Origin: ChocPot-Mid sp964511865
GTDB taxonomy: Bacteria; Bacteroidota; Ignavibacteria; Kapaibacteriales; UBA2268
DNA length: 15,959 nt
Reading direction: 5' to 3'
Assembly (NCBI GenBank): GCA_964511865.1
Contig: CAZEHW010000061.1
Span: 1 to 15,959, forward strand
The notes below the pieces were generated by a model, which had not been told where the DNA came from, ran no database searches, and was given only the letters and a program-made list of their open reading frames with translations. The translations under genes were made by a program, and so were the position numbers. Below are positions 8,951 through 15,479 of the stretch, piece by piece (position 1 is the stretch's first letter; every line of letters begins with the position of its first letter).

Positions 8951-10348
8951 TTATTTCTTTTTTCTTATATAAACTAAAGCCAAAACCAAAGATAATAAAA
9001 TTCCGGGAATCATAGGTTCTATTTCTGAAATATATCTCGAATTAATAAAAAATGTTCTCATTAATGTCCAAATAAATGACAATCCCGATGAAGCTATCAT
9101 AATAACAATTGCTCTTTTTGGTTTGATTATAAATTTATTGCTGTAACTGAATAGCATAGGCACTAATAATCCCGGAATAGCTATCGAAGATGTTTTATAT
9201 ATTAAATCAACAGCTGAAGGGATTACAATAGCTAATAAAACGCTAATAAATGAAGTAACTATCAGACCAAACTTGATTAAAGATTTTGTCTGATATGACT
9301 TCAATTTTTTAAATATTTTCCTCAGAGGTTTTAATATATCATTACCAATTGTTGCGGCACTGATAAAAGCATAACTGTCAAGGGTTGACATAATAGTCGC
9401 CAATAATGCAACAACAAACAATCCTTTCCACAATACCGGCAAAACATTATCACCCAATACCGGAAATGCCATAACTGGATTATCTACTAAATAATATGCT
9501 TTAGCATAAAGCCCGGTTATCAAAGTCATTGTGTCAAATATCACCCAGAAAAAGACCGAAATAGCTATTCCCCGTTTAGCCGTTTTTGGAGTTTTTGCCG
9601 CCGCACATCGCTGATGAAATCCCGGGTCAATAAATGTTTGCAATGCGATTATAAACCAACTTAAAACATATTGCCATGAATAAGCTCCGGATAATTCTTT
9701 GTGATGGACAGGAAGTTCATTCAGCATACCGGTTATGGAACCATGAACATTCAAAGTAAAAAATAACAAAACTCCAAACCCAAGATACATCAAAACAAAT
9801 TGAACAGAATTTGTCAAAATATCAGCTCTGAATCCACCAGTATAAATATATGCCAATGACAAGAAAGCACCGATTAAAATACAGAACCATAAAGCCCATC
9901 CGGTAAATAAATTTATCATTATTCCAAGCATCAGAACATAAGCGGCAGGAATCGTTATTATCAGAACAATAAAGGAAGATAGCCATGCTGTTCTATTCCC
10001 GTAAGCTCGGTTCATCTGCTCGGGAATAGTTTTAACTTTTGATTTTCTGATTTTTCCTGCAACAAAATAAGCAAAAAGAAGAGCGGCTATATAGTAAGGA
10101 AATGCAAAACAAACCCATGCCACAATCCCCCCCTTATATATAAATTCACCCATTCCGAGAATATTACCATACCATGTGGCAACAAGAGTTGCAATAAAAA
10201 GAGGAAGAGTAACCTTTCTGCCTGCTAACAAAAAATTTATAGTTTTATTTCCTGATTTTTCTTTTTTTCCGGCAACAAAAAAACCTACATACAATACTAT
10301 GAAAAGGTATATAATTATTACCAGCCAATCAAGAAAATCTAATGTCAT
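8951..10348 (-). CDS. Sodium:solute symporter family (SSS) transporter
   Basis: A 465-residue protein with about 12-13 membrane helices, typical for the SSS (SLC5-like) family. The hallmark G-G-F-x-A-x-x-x-T-N-x-x-Q segment is at 171-183 (GGFRADILTNSVQ). TFIDPGFHQRCAAAKTPKTA (238-257) is the conserved D-P-x-x-x-QR loop. LATIMSTLDSYAFISAAT (316-333) corresponds to the helix that supplies Ser/Thr ligands to the Na2 sodium site in this fold. It should import an organic solute together with sodium; the substrate (sugar, amino acid, carboxylate or other) is not readable. It is the upstream member of a two-gene unit with the phosphatidyltransferase. That pairing has no obvious metabolic logic and may be simple co-transcription. 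No clear ribosome-binding site precedes ATG 10348, which is common in Bacteroidetes-type genomes. Confidence 0.9.
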   Translation of the reverse strand: MTLDFLDWLVIIIYLFIVLYVGFFVAGKKEKSGNKTINFLLAGRKVTLPLFIATLVATWYGNILGMGEFIYKGGIVAWVCFAFPYYIAALLFAYFVAGKIRKSKVKTIPEQMNRAYGNRTAWLSSFIVLIITIPAAYVLMLGIMINLFTGWALWFCILIGAFLSLAYIYTGGFRADILTNSVQFVLMYLGFGVLLFFTLNVHGSITGMLNELPVHHKELSGAYSWQYVLSWFIIALQTFIDPGFHQRCAAAKTPKTAKRGIAISVFFWVIFDTMTLITGLYAKAYYLVDNPVMAFPVLGDNVLPVLWKGLFVVALLATIMSTLDSYAFISAATIGNDILKPLRKIFKKLKSYQTKSLIKFGLIVTSFISVLLAIVIPSAVDLIYKTSSIAIPGLLVPMLFSYSNKFIIKPKRAIVIMIASSGLSFIWTLMRTFFINSRYISEIEPMIPGILLSLVLALVYIRKKK

Positions 10349-10471
10349 ATATTATATGAGTAAATTTAAAGGATATATAAACCAAATGAAAGACAATGAC
10401 TAAAGAGAATGCTTCGTTTTGCTTTCTGGTTGCTAACTTAAAAAATTTCTAATTAGAGCTAAATAAAAAAA

Positions 10472-10972
10472 TCATTTTATTAGTAATGGTTTAAGCTTAT
10501 GAACTATAATTTCAATAGAGGACAAACCGTCATCAATATCTTTAAAAATATTTTTTGCTTGGTATTTCTGATCAGGAAGTTTTGTCCTGACGTCATAAAC
10601 ATATGCATTAATTAATAGTTTCCCCGCTCTGATGTAAAAATTACCGGAAACAACTTTTTCCACATTCAGCGATGTTACTGCCTTCCACATATCAGAAGGA
10701 TATTGCGGATTTGTCGGGTCAAGATTCAATTCTGCAAGTAAATCCTCAATTGAATCTGCAGGTACAAGCTGAAATTGCTGTTGTTCAGTATCAAGTGCCA
10801 GCAAAGCTTTTTGCAATGAATCCTGTAAATGATAACACCAGATATTCAAATCAATTTTACCTTCCTGATTTTGAAAGGGCAAAACGGCAATGCGTGTCTG
10901 CGATTGCACATTAGAAACAATTGCTAAATTAATAAAAATAGCAAATAATAAAAATCGAAATAAGCTCTTCAT
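10472..10972 (-). CDS. Secreted TolB-like / FlgO-like N-terminal domain protein
   Basis: A 166-residue protein with a signal peptide (KSLFRFLLFAIF hydrophobic core, cleavage near VQS-Q24). The mature part begins RIAVLPFQNQEGKIDLNIW, matching the strand-loop opening of TolB amino-terminal or FlgO-type domains (x-AVLPF-x-N). It continues with FQLVPADSIEDLLAELNLD and a segment like V-SG-x-F-x-x-x-GKLLINAYVYDV, equivalent to the V-x-GS-x-x-x-x-x-D-x-x-x-x-x-A-x-x-x-D part of that fold. It is therefore probably a periplasmic or surface single-domain protein with a binding role; no enzyme residues are seen. The start has a good GAGG 6 nt upstream. It follows the HPt gene by 31 nt on the same strand, so the two are likely one transcript. 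Whether the HPt and this protein act together is unknown. Family assignment rests on motif style only. Confidence 0.65.
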   Translation of the reverse strand: MKSLFRFLLFAIFINLAIVSNVQSQTRIAVLPFQNQEGKIDLNIWCYHLQDSLQKALLALDTEQQQFQLVPADSIEDLLAELNLDPTNPQYPSDMWKAVTSLNVEKVVSGNFYIRAGKLLINAYVYDVRTKLPDQKYQAKNIFKDIDDGLSSIEIIVHKLKPLLIK

Positions 10973-11003
10973 AATAACCTCAATAGTTTAGAACAAGAAA
11001 TAT

Positions 11004-11312
11004 CTATTTATTTAGTTGAGCATCAACAAAGACTTTCATTTCATTGAATGCCTGCTTAATCTTCTCTCCCAACTCGAATGCTTTATCCCAATTCTCTTCT
11101 TTGGAAGCACCCATTAGCTCAATACCTAACTGTGCAGTTTCGTCAAAACCGAACTGAAAGCATGAACCTTTGATAGTATGTCCGAAACGGTATAGCTCCT
11201 TTACATCCCGTTCTTTGAGTATAACAGGTAACTGATTATCAATATCTTTGAACCATGTTTCCAGAAACTCAGGTAACAGTTCAACAATAAACGGATCGTC
11301 AGGAATCTTCAT
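11004..11312 (-). CDS. Stand-alone HPt (histidine phosphotransfer) domain protein
   Basis: A 102-residue, soluble, helical protein made of a single HPt domain. The conserved phospho-accepting motif is HTIKGSCFQFG, with His45, Lys48 and Gly49 (the family pattern H-x-x-KG-x-x-x-x-x-G). The preceding helix (PEFLETWFKDIDNQLPVILK) and the following helical segment complete the usual four-helix bundle. In a phosphorelay such a protein takes a phosphoryl group from the receiver domain of a hybrid kinase and passes it to a response regulator. No kinase or regulator is encoded in this window, so the partners lie elsewhere. The ATG has the best Shine-Dalgarno of the region (GAGGAGAG, 4 nt upstream). 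It begins 28 nt after the end of rnpB on the same strand and may be expressed by read-through from it. Confidence 0.9.
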   Translation of the reverse strand: MKIPDDPFIVELLPEFLETWFKDIDNQLPVILKERDVKELYRFGHTIKGSCFQFGFDETAQLGIELMGASKEENWDKAFELGEKIKQAFNEMKVFVDAQLNK

Positions 11313-11340
11313 AAATCTCTCCTCTCAATAAATAAAAAAT

Positions 11341-11758
11341 GTTATTGAAAAAGCTATAAGCCGAATTCTGTCTTGGGTCACCCCGAGGCAATAATTTATC
11401 TGGGAGCAATGTCGCCACTGCCCTCATGCAGCCTACCCGAATACGCAGCTTAATGATAAATTACCAAAAAGCATTGGGCGGACAGCCCTCAGACGTACCC
11501 TTATTTGGCTTTGCTCCGCGTCGGGTTTACATAGCAAATCCGGTTGCCCGAACTTCTGGTAAGCTCTTACCTCACCTTTTCAACCTTACCTCCATGACTC
11601 CCGTATGGGACGGATTGGCGGTATTCTTTCTGTTGCACTTTCCGTCAGCTCACCCCATGGGGTTTACTGCCTTCGCGTTACGAAGCACGCTGTCCTGTGG
11701 AGTTCGGACTTTCCTCATCCCAATAAATTGGAATGCTATTGCCCACTTTTCCAATAAC
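11341..11758 (-). ncRNA. rnpB: RNase P RNA, bacterial class A
   Basis: This is the catalytic RNA of ribonuclease P, which cuts the 5' leader from precursor tRNAs. Minus-strand hallmarks, from the 5' end, are GAGGAAAGTCCGAACTCC (CR I), AGTGCAACAGAAAG, AGGTAAGGTTGAAAAGGTG then GGTAAGAGC (P11/P12 region), CGGAGCAAAGCCAAATAAGG, GGGTAGGCTGCATGAG, and near the 3' end AGACAGAATTCGGCTTATAG. These align block by block with the E. coli RNA as I recall it. The ends were set by helix P1: minus-strand GTTATTGGAAAAG (11758-11746) pairs with CTTTTTCAATAAC (11353-11341), 13 bp with one G-U. True ends may be a few nt inside. A near-consensus Bacteroidetes -7 element, TAAACTTTG on the minus strand (11766-11758), sits right at the 5' end and may be its promoter. 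Six T's just after the 3' end may serve termination. Confidence 0.97.
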
Positions 11759-11914
11759 AAAGTTTAATTATCAAATAACATTATTCACAATTATTTTATT
11801 ATAAAACAATATTAACAAATTTTTGTGATTAATCAAAATAAATACTTAAAAATAATATTATATCCTCCATTACGTATTTATTTCAAATTAGTTTATGTTA
11901 ATTTTTAACTTATT

Positions 11915-12637
11915 GTGTATAATTTTAAAAAAATATTATTTCTTATATTGTTTGTGATTGCTTTTAAGTATGAAGCAAAATCGCAGATTAAAGGTATTGA
12001 AACTCCTAATGAACCTAAAGACACAACCTATACTTATATATCTCCACGTCCCTTGATTTTCGATCCGGAAACAACTGATGAGGAAAAATCAGCTTGGGGT
12101 ATAGATATGGTATTCTCCGGTAATGGCTTTGGCTTAGGTTTTTTTTATCAAAGAAAATTCCTTACTGATTGGTGTTTCTTCTCGAATTTATATTTTTCAG
12201 GAGCCAGAAATACAGACGAACTTGAATTCTATGATTATAATAACCAGATGTATTTTATACCGGACAAAATAAACAGACTTTATATGATACCTTTAACTAT
12301 AGGTATTCAAAAATACCTGTTTAAAGACATCCTCTATGAAAATTTACAGCCATTTATTAATGCGGGATTTGGACCAACATTAATAATTTCTGCTCCATAT
12401 TTGAATTACGAAAATAAATTTTTTAGTGCTTTAGGGAAATCTGATATATTCGGAAGGATGGGAGGTTTCATTGGGCTTGGAGCAAATGTCGGTTCAGGCA
12501 ACAAAGCTTTTATGTCACTAAACATGAGATACTACTTTATACCATTCGGAAATAATGGCTTGGAATCTGTCAAAGACAGTCCGATTAAAGATTTTGGCGG
12601 ATTATTCCTGTCTCTCAGCTTGGGAGCAAAGCTTTAA
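11915..12637 (+). CDS. Small outer-membrane beta-barrel-like protein, function unknown
   Basis: A 240-residue protein of a type common in this phylum but with no specific family I can name. It has a clear signal peptide (MYNFKKILFLILFVIAF, cleavage near AKS-Q24). The rest is rich in aromatic and Gly residues with alternating strand-like segments: GNGFGLGFFYQRKF, FFSNLYFSGARN, LQPFINAGFGPTL, FGRMGGFIGLGANVG, FMSLNMRYYFIPFG and GLFLSLSLGAKL at the C-terminus. These suggest an 8-10-strand outer-membrane barrel. The start is GTG at 11915, directly before the signal peptide; no ATG in this frame and no Shine-Dalgarno is present. An ATG at 11895 is in another frame and leads to a short dead-end. 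A run of seven A's close to the start deserves a check for a sequencing indel. It is transcribed toward the BlaI operon but is separated from it by the operator region. Confidence 0.75.
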   Translation: MYNFKKILFLILFVIAFKYEAKSQIKGIETPNEPKDTTYTYISPRPLIFDPETTDEEKSAWGIDMVFSGNGFGLGFFYQRKFLTDWCFFSNLYFSGARNTDELEFYDYNNQMYFIPDKINRLYMIPLTIGIQKYLFKDILYENLQPFINAGFGPTLIISAPYLNYENKFFSALGKSDIFGRMGGFIGLGANVGSGNKAFMSLNMRYYFIPFGNNGLESVKDSPIKDFGGLFLSLSLGAKL

Positions 12638-12688
12638 CTAATCATACTAATATACCCCAAAAAAATATTTCAAATTTCCTGTAACTTT

Positions 12689-12782
12689 TTGACAGTTCCC
12701 AACGTCTATTGGATTAGAAACTAATTTTATAGTTAATAAACTAATAATTTAGTTGTATAACTAAATTATTAGTTGTAAATTG
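12689..12782 (+). promoter_or_regulatory. Candidate promoters of the BlaI/M56 operon
   Basis: Two alternatives are visible and both interlock with the operator dyads. (a) TTGACA at 12689-12694 is a perfect sigma-70 -35 box, but the -10 position 17 nt later reads GATTAG, a poor match. (b) TTG at 12753-12755 and TAAATTG at 12776-12782, 20 nt apart, approximate the Bacteroidetes TTTG / TAnnTTTG pair. In that case the third dyad fills the spacer and the leader is about 25 nt. The choice is inference. Confidence 0.3.
12719..12774. promoter_or_regulatory. Triple dyad operator, probable BlaI-type repressor binding sites
   Basis: Three 16-bp dyads share the form AACTA-N6-TAGTT: 12719-12734 (centre ATTTTA), 12739-12754 (centre ATAATT) and 12759-12774 (centre AATTAT). 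They begin exactly 20 bp apart with 4-nt gaps, about two helical turns, so dimers would bind on one face of the DNA. The second and third are also exact reverse complements of each other, giving a 16-bp inverted repeat around GTAT. The last dyad ends 38 nt before the repressor ATG. BlaI/MecI repressors are known to bind multiple dyads with ACTA/TAGT-like half-sites upstream of their own genes, so autoregulation is the natural reading. Binding by this protein is inferred. Confidence 0.8.
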
Positions 12783-12812
12783 CAGAAAAATGATTAACAA
12801 TAGGTAGTGAAT

Positions 12813-13211
12813 ATGACTGAACTAACAAAAGCGGAAGAAGAAATCATGCAGGTCCTGTGGAAACTTGACAATGCATTCGTCAAGGATGTAATCGAAGAAT
12901 TACCCGAACCGAAACCTGCGTACAACACAGTTTCTACTATAATAAGGATACTCGAAAAGAAAGGTTTTGTAGAGCATGAAGCTTTTGGAAAAACTCACAG
13001 GTATTTTCCCTCAGTTTCAAAAAAAGATTATACAAAGGTATTCCTCAAAGGATTTGTAAATAACTATTTTAGTAATTCTTACAGGCAGATGGTATCGTTT
13101 TTCGCAAAGGAAAACAACTTGAGTTTAAAGGAATTGGAAGAAGTCCGCACACTTGTCGAAGAACAAATGTCAGAAAAAATATCAAAAACAAAGAAAGGGA
13201 AAATGAAATGA
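12813..13211 (+). CDS. BlaI/MecI/CopY-family transcriptional repressor
   Basis: A 132-residue winged-helix repressor. MTELTKAEEEIMQVLWKL (1-18) is the family opening; PAYNTVSTIIRILEKKGFV (36-54) is the recognition helix and start of the wing; HRYFPSVSK (62-70) ends the DNA-binding domain. The C-terminal helices (about 72-120), including RQMVSFFAKENNLSLKELEE, form the dimer domain. I chose ATG 12813 over GTG 12807 because AGG (12802-12804) is 8 nt from the ATG and the family begins at this Met. In staphylococcal BlaI the homologous segment (LNFAKN, from memory) is cut between Asn and Phe; here the aligned pair is Phe96-Phe97. Its stop overlaps the start of the M56 gene (ATGA), the usual repressor-protease operon. 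It should bind the triple dyad upstream and be inactivated when the protease is triggered. Confidence 0.93.
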   Translation: MTELTKAEEEIMQVLWKLDNAFVKDVIEELPEPKPAYNTVSTIIRILEKKGFVEHEAFGKTHRYFPSVSKKDYTKVFLKGFVNNYFSNSYRQMVSFFAKENNLSLKELEEVRTLVEEQMSEKISKTKKGKMK

Positions 13212-15271
13212 CATCATTTATCACTTATATGCTCGAATCTGCAATCTGCATCACAATTTTTTATCTGACATACAGATTGCTGTTTCACCGTGATACATTT
13301 TTCACAATTAACAGGTTTTTCCTGATAACCACCTTGTTTTTAGCAATGCTTATACCGGCATTCTCTGTTTCAACAGGGAGCGAAAGCGAAGCGATGTATT
13401 ACGGTGCAATTCAAACGATAATAGTAACTGCGGATAATATCGAGCAAACCGTCAAATCCGGTTTAAGTTCATGGGAAATTGCTGCTATCATTTACCTGAC
13501 CGGTTTGGTGATTTTCACAATAAGGTTTTTAGTGCAGATGATTCAATTAATAATAATTATACGTAAATACGGAATAAATAGAATTCTTGGTTATAAAATA
13601 GTTTTCACTGAAGGCAAGTTTGCACCCTTCTCGTTTTTCAATATCATTTTCCTGAACGAATCTTTTATGTATAATGATGAAACCGCTCAAATACTCGCAC
13701 ATGAGAAAATTCATATTCAGAAAAAGCATACTTATGATATTATCCTATTAGAAATTTTTACGATTATCCAATGGTTCAATCCATTCATCTGGTTTTACAG
13801 AAACTCGATTCGTGACGTACACGAATACCAAGCAGATGAAGGGGTTGTAAGCAAAGGGTATGATAAAATAAATTACCAAAAGCTGATACTGAAACAGATC
13901 ACCGGCGCCGAAGGGTTGAACAGCCCCGATCTGTTTCAGCCGGCTAATAATTTCAATTATTCAACAATCAAACGGAGGATTATTATGTTAACAAAATCAA
14001 GAACTAAGAAAATGGCAATACTGAAATTCCTTTTGGTTTTGCCAATGTCGGCGCTGTTAGTCTTAGCATTCTCGTGCTCAGAATCCGGCTCCGAAAACAA
14101 CAAATATGTTTCCTATTCTCTTGATTATGGCAGTGAATCTGAAACAGCAAAATACGATGAGCCGCCGGAATACTCCGGTGGACACAATGCACTTTCTGAT
14201 TTCCTTAAAAGCAATCAAAAAATTCCGGATAAAATCATTGAAGCAAAGACTGCAGGAAAAGTAACTGTAAGATTTGAAATCAACACAGACGGTTCAATCG
14301 AAAATGCGAGAGTTGCCCAAACACTTAAAATGGGTGGCAAGTGGTCAAAAGAAAAACTAGGATACGGTTGCGATGAAGAAGCCATCCGTCTTGTTGATAA
14401 AATGCCTAAATGGAAACCTGCTATTTACAAAGGTAAACCCGTTAAAACCACACAATCTTTAGTGTTTTTCTTTGGCTCTCAGGAAATGCTAAAAAAATGG
14501 AATGAATTTTATAAGGATGAAGATAATTGGTCTGAACATAAAATTACGAAAATAGAAGAAAATGGGAATTGGACTTCTTTCCATGTTTCTTCAGATACCA
14601 AAAATGTCACTGAAATTGATGTTCAATATCCCGGTGGCTATCCAAAAATGATTGAATTTTTAGGCAAGAACCTGAAATACCCGGAAGAAGCGAGGAAAAA
14701 AGGAGTCGAAGGCACAGTTATAGTTGCTTTTAAAATCGGAAGTGATGGAAAAGTTTCGGATGCTAAGGTAGTCCAAAGCATAGGCTATGGCTGTGATGAA
14801 GAAGCAGTCAGAGTTATACAAAATATGCCTAATTGGGAAATCAAAAATAAAGTCAGCGATGATTTCAAATGCGAAATGAAAATACCGATAAAATTTAAAC
14901 TTCAGGACAAAGCAAATACCGAAGAATCCGATGAAGCAACAAAAGTGATGTACGCTCCCCAAAAGGATAATGAATTTATTGATATTGACAAAATGCCAAA
15001 AATGGATATAAACTCGTATATCGCAAATTTCAAGTACCCCGAAGAAGCAAGGAAAAACGGAATTACAGGGACGGTATATATAATGGCATTAATCGGAACT
15101 GATGGAAAAGTTAAACAAACAAAAATAGAGTTAGGGGCTAATAAAATCTTGTCCGATGCCGCAGTAAAAGCTATTGAAGCAACACCTTTTGAACCTGCAA
15201 TGGACAAAGGCAAGAATGTTGAAGCATGGGTTACAATACCCGTGAAATTTCAATTGGGAGAGAAAAAATAG
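13208..15271 (+). CDS. BlaR1-like M56 membrane metallopeptidase with three TonB C-terminal domains
   Basis: A 687-residue protein. Membrane helices are at about 4-24, 34-53, 89-110 and 272-289. Between helices 3 and 4 lies the M56 zinc protease: HEKIH (165-169) is the HExxH motif and Glu206 in VHEYQADE (204-211) is the likely third zinc ligand; QWFNPFIWFYRNSIRDVHEY is typical of BlaR1-type peptidases. After helix 4 (ending AFSC at 290) the usual penicillin-binding sensor is missing. Instead there are three TonB_C-like modules at about 319-423, 466-566 and 588-684. Modules 1 and 2 share YGCDEEA...MP-x-W; modules 2 and 3 share YPEEARK-x-G-x-x-GTV...DGKV. Module 3 lacks GCDEEA and looks more like classical TonB. 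The modules should be periplasmic. The gene overlaps the repressor gene by 4 nt. The expected role is signal-triggered release of repression; what the modules sense, or whether they contact outer-membrane receptors, is unknown. Confidence 0.92.
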   Translation: MTSFITYMLESAICITIFYLTYRLLFHRDTFFTINRFFLITTLFLAMLIPAFSVSTGSESEAMYYGAIQTIIVTADNIEQTVKSGLSSWEIAAIIYLTGLVIFTIRFLVQMIQLIIIIRKYGINRILGYKIVFTEGKFAPFSFFNIIFLNESFMYNDETAQILAHEKIHIQKKHTYDIILLEIFTIIQWFNPFIWFYRNSIRDVHEYQADEGVVSKGYDKINYQKLILKQITGAEGLNSPDLFQPANNFNYSTIKRRIIMLTKSRTKKMAILKFLLVLPMSALLVLAFSCSESGSENNKYVSYSLDYGSESETAKYDEPPEYSGGHNALSDFLKSNQKIPDKIIEAKTAGKVTVRFEINTDGSIENARVAQTLKMGGKWSKEKLGYGCDEEAIRLVDKMPKWKPAIYKGKPVKTTQSLVFFFGSQEMLKKWNEFYKDEDNWSEHKITKIEENGNWTSFHVSSDTKNVTEIDVQYPGGYPKMIEFLGKNLKYPEEARKKGVEGTVIVAFKIGSDGKVSDAKVVQSIGYGCDEEAVRVIQNMPNWEIKNKVSDDFKCEMKIPIKFKLQDKANTEESDEATKVMYAPQKDNEFIDIDKMPKMDINSYIANFKYPEEARKNGITGTVYIMALIGTDGKVKQTKIELGANKILSDAAVKAIEATPFEPAMDKGKNVEAWVTIPVKFQLGEKK

Positions 15272-15298
15272 TTAATTTGACTAAATAAATAATAGTGA

Positions 15299-15385
15299 GT
15301 CATTCTGAATGTAGCGTAGCGTAATGAAGAATCCAGAAGCTATTGATATTATTGAAGATGGATTCTTCGCTCCGCTCAGAATGAC
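15299..15385. repeat. Hairpin-forming intergenic repeat (GTCATTCTGA...GAAGAATCC type)
   Basis: The left arm, 15299-15334, begins GTCATTCTGA and ends GAAGAATCC. The right arm, 15360-15385, is the inverted form: GGATTCTTC, then GCTCCGC, then TCAGAATGAC. The outer 10 bp and inner 9 bp pair perfectly. The middle differs: 17 nt on the left (with a GTAGC / GTAGC duplication) and 7 nt on the right. A 25-nt spacer separates the arms. Short repeats with this GTCATTCTGA-GCGGAGC-GAAGAATCC theme are, in my knowledge, scattered between genes in several Bacteroidota-related and other genomes. It lies just after the M56 stop (15271) and could act as a terminator or RNA-stabilising hairpin. Confidence 0.85.
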
Positions 15386-15406
15386 AAGTCATCAATATAA
15401 TGACTT
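15386..15406 (+). terminator. Possible weak terminator hairpin
   Basis: AAGTCAT (15386-15392) and ATGACTT (15400-15406) form a perfect 7-bp stem around a 7-nt loop, followed by two further T's. It abuts the larger intergenic repeat, and the GTCAT / ATGAC sequence echoes the ends of that repeat. The stem is AT-rich and the T-run is short, so termination is only a possibility; it may instead be a remnant of the repeat. Confidence 0.3.
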
Positions 15407-15479
15407 TTGATATAGCCCTGCTGTAACATTTTATGAATAAATCTCGTATTTTGGATAAAAGTTTATTAGGAGAACTGTT

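Noticed and set aside
11426..11767. A 113-codon plus-strand open frame
   Set aside because: It lies antisense within rnpB; its composition (many Pro/Ser, no hydrophobic core) follows the conserved RNA. Such frames are a known source of false hypothetical proteins.
12807..12812. GTG start for the BlaI-type repressor
   Set aside because: The ATG at 12813 has better spacing from AGG and matches the family's usual N-terminus.
13547..15213. Minus-strand frames of 60-103 codons inside the M56-TonB gene
   Set aside because: They are antisense to conserved motifs (HEKIH, TonB_C modules) and show no domain or start signals.
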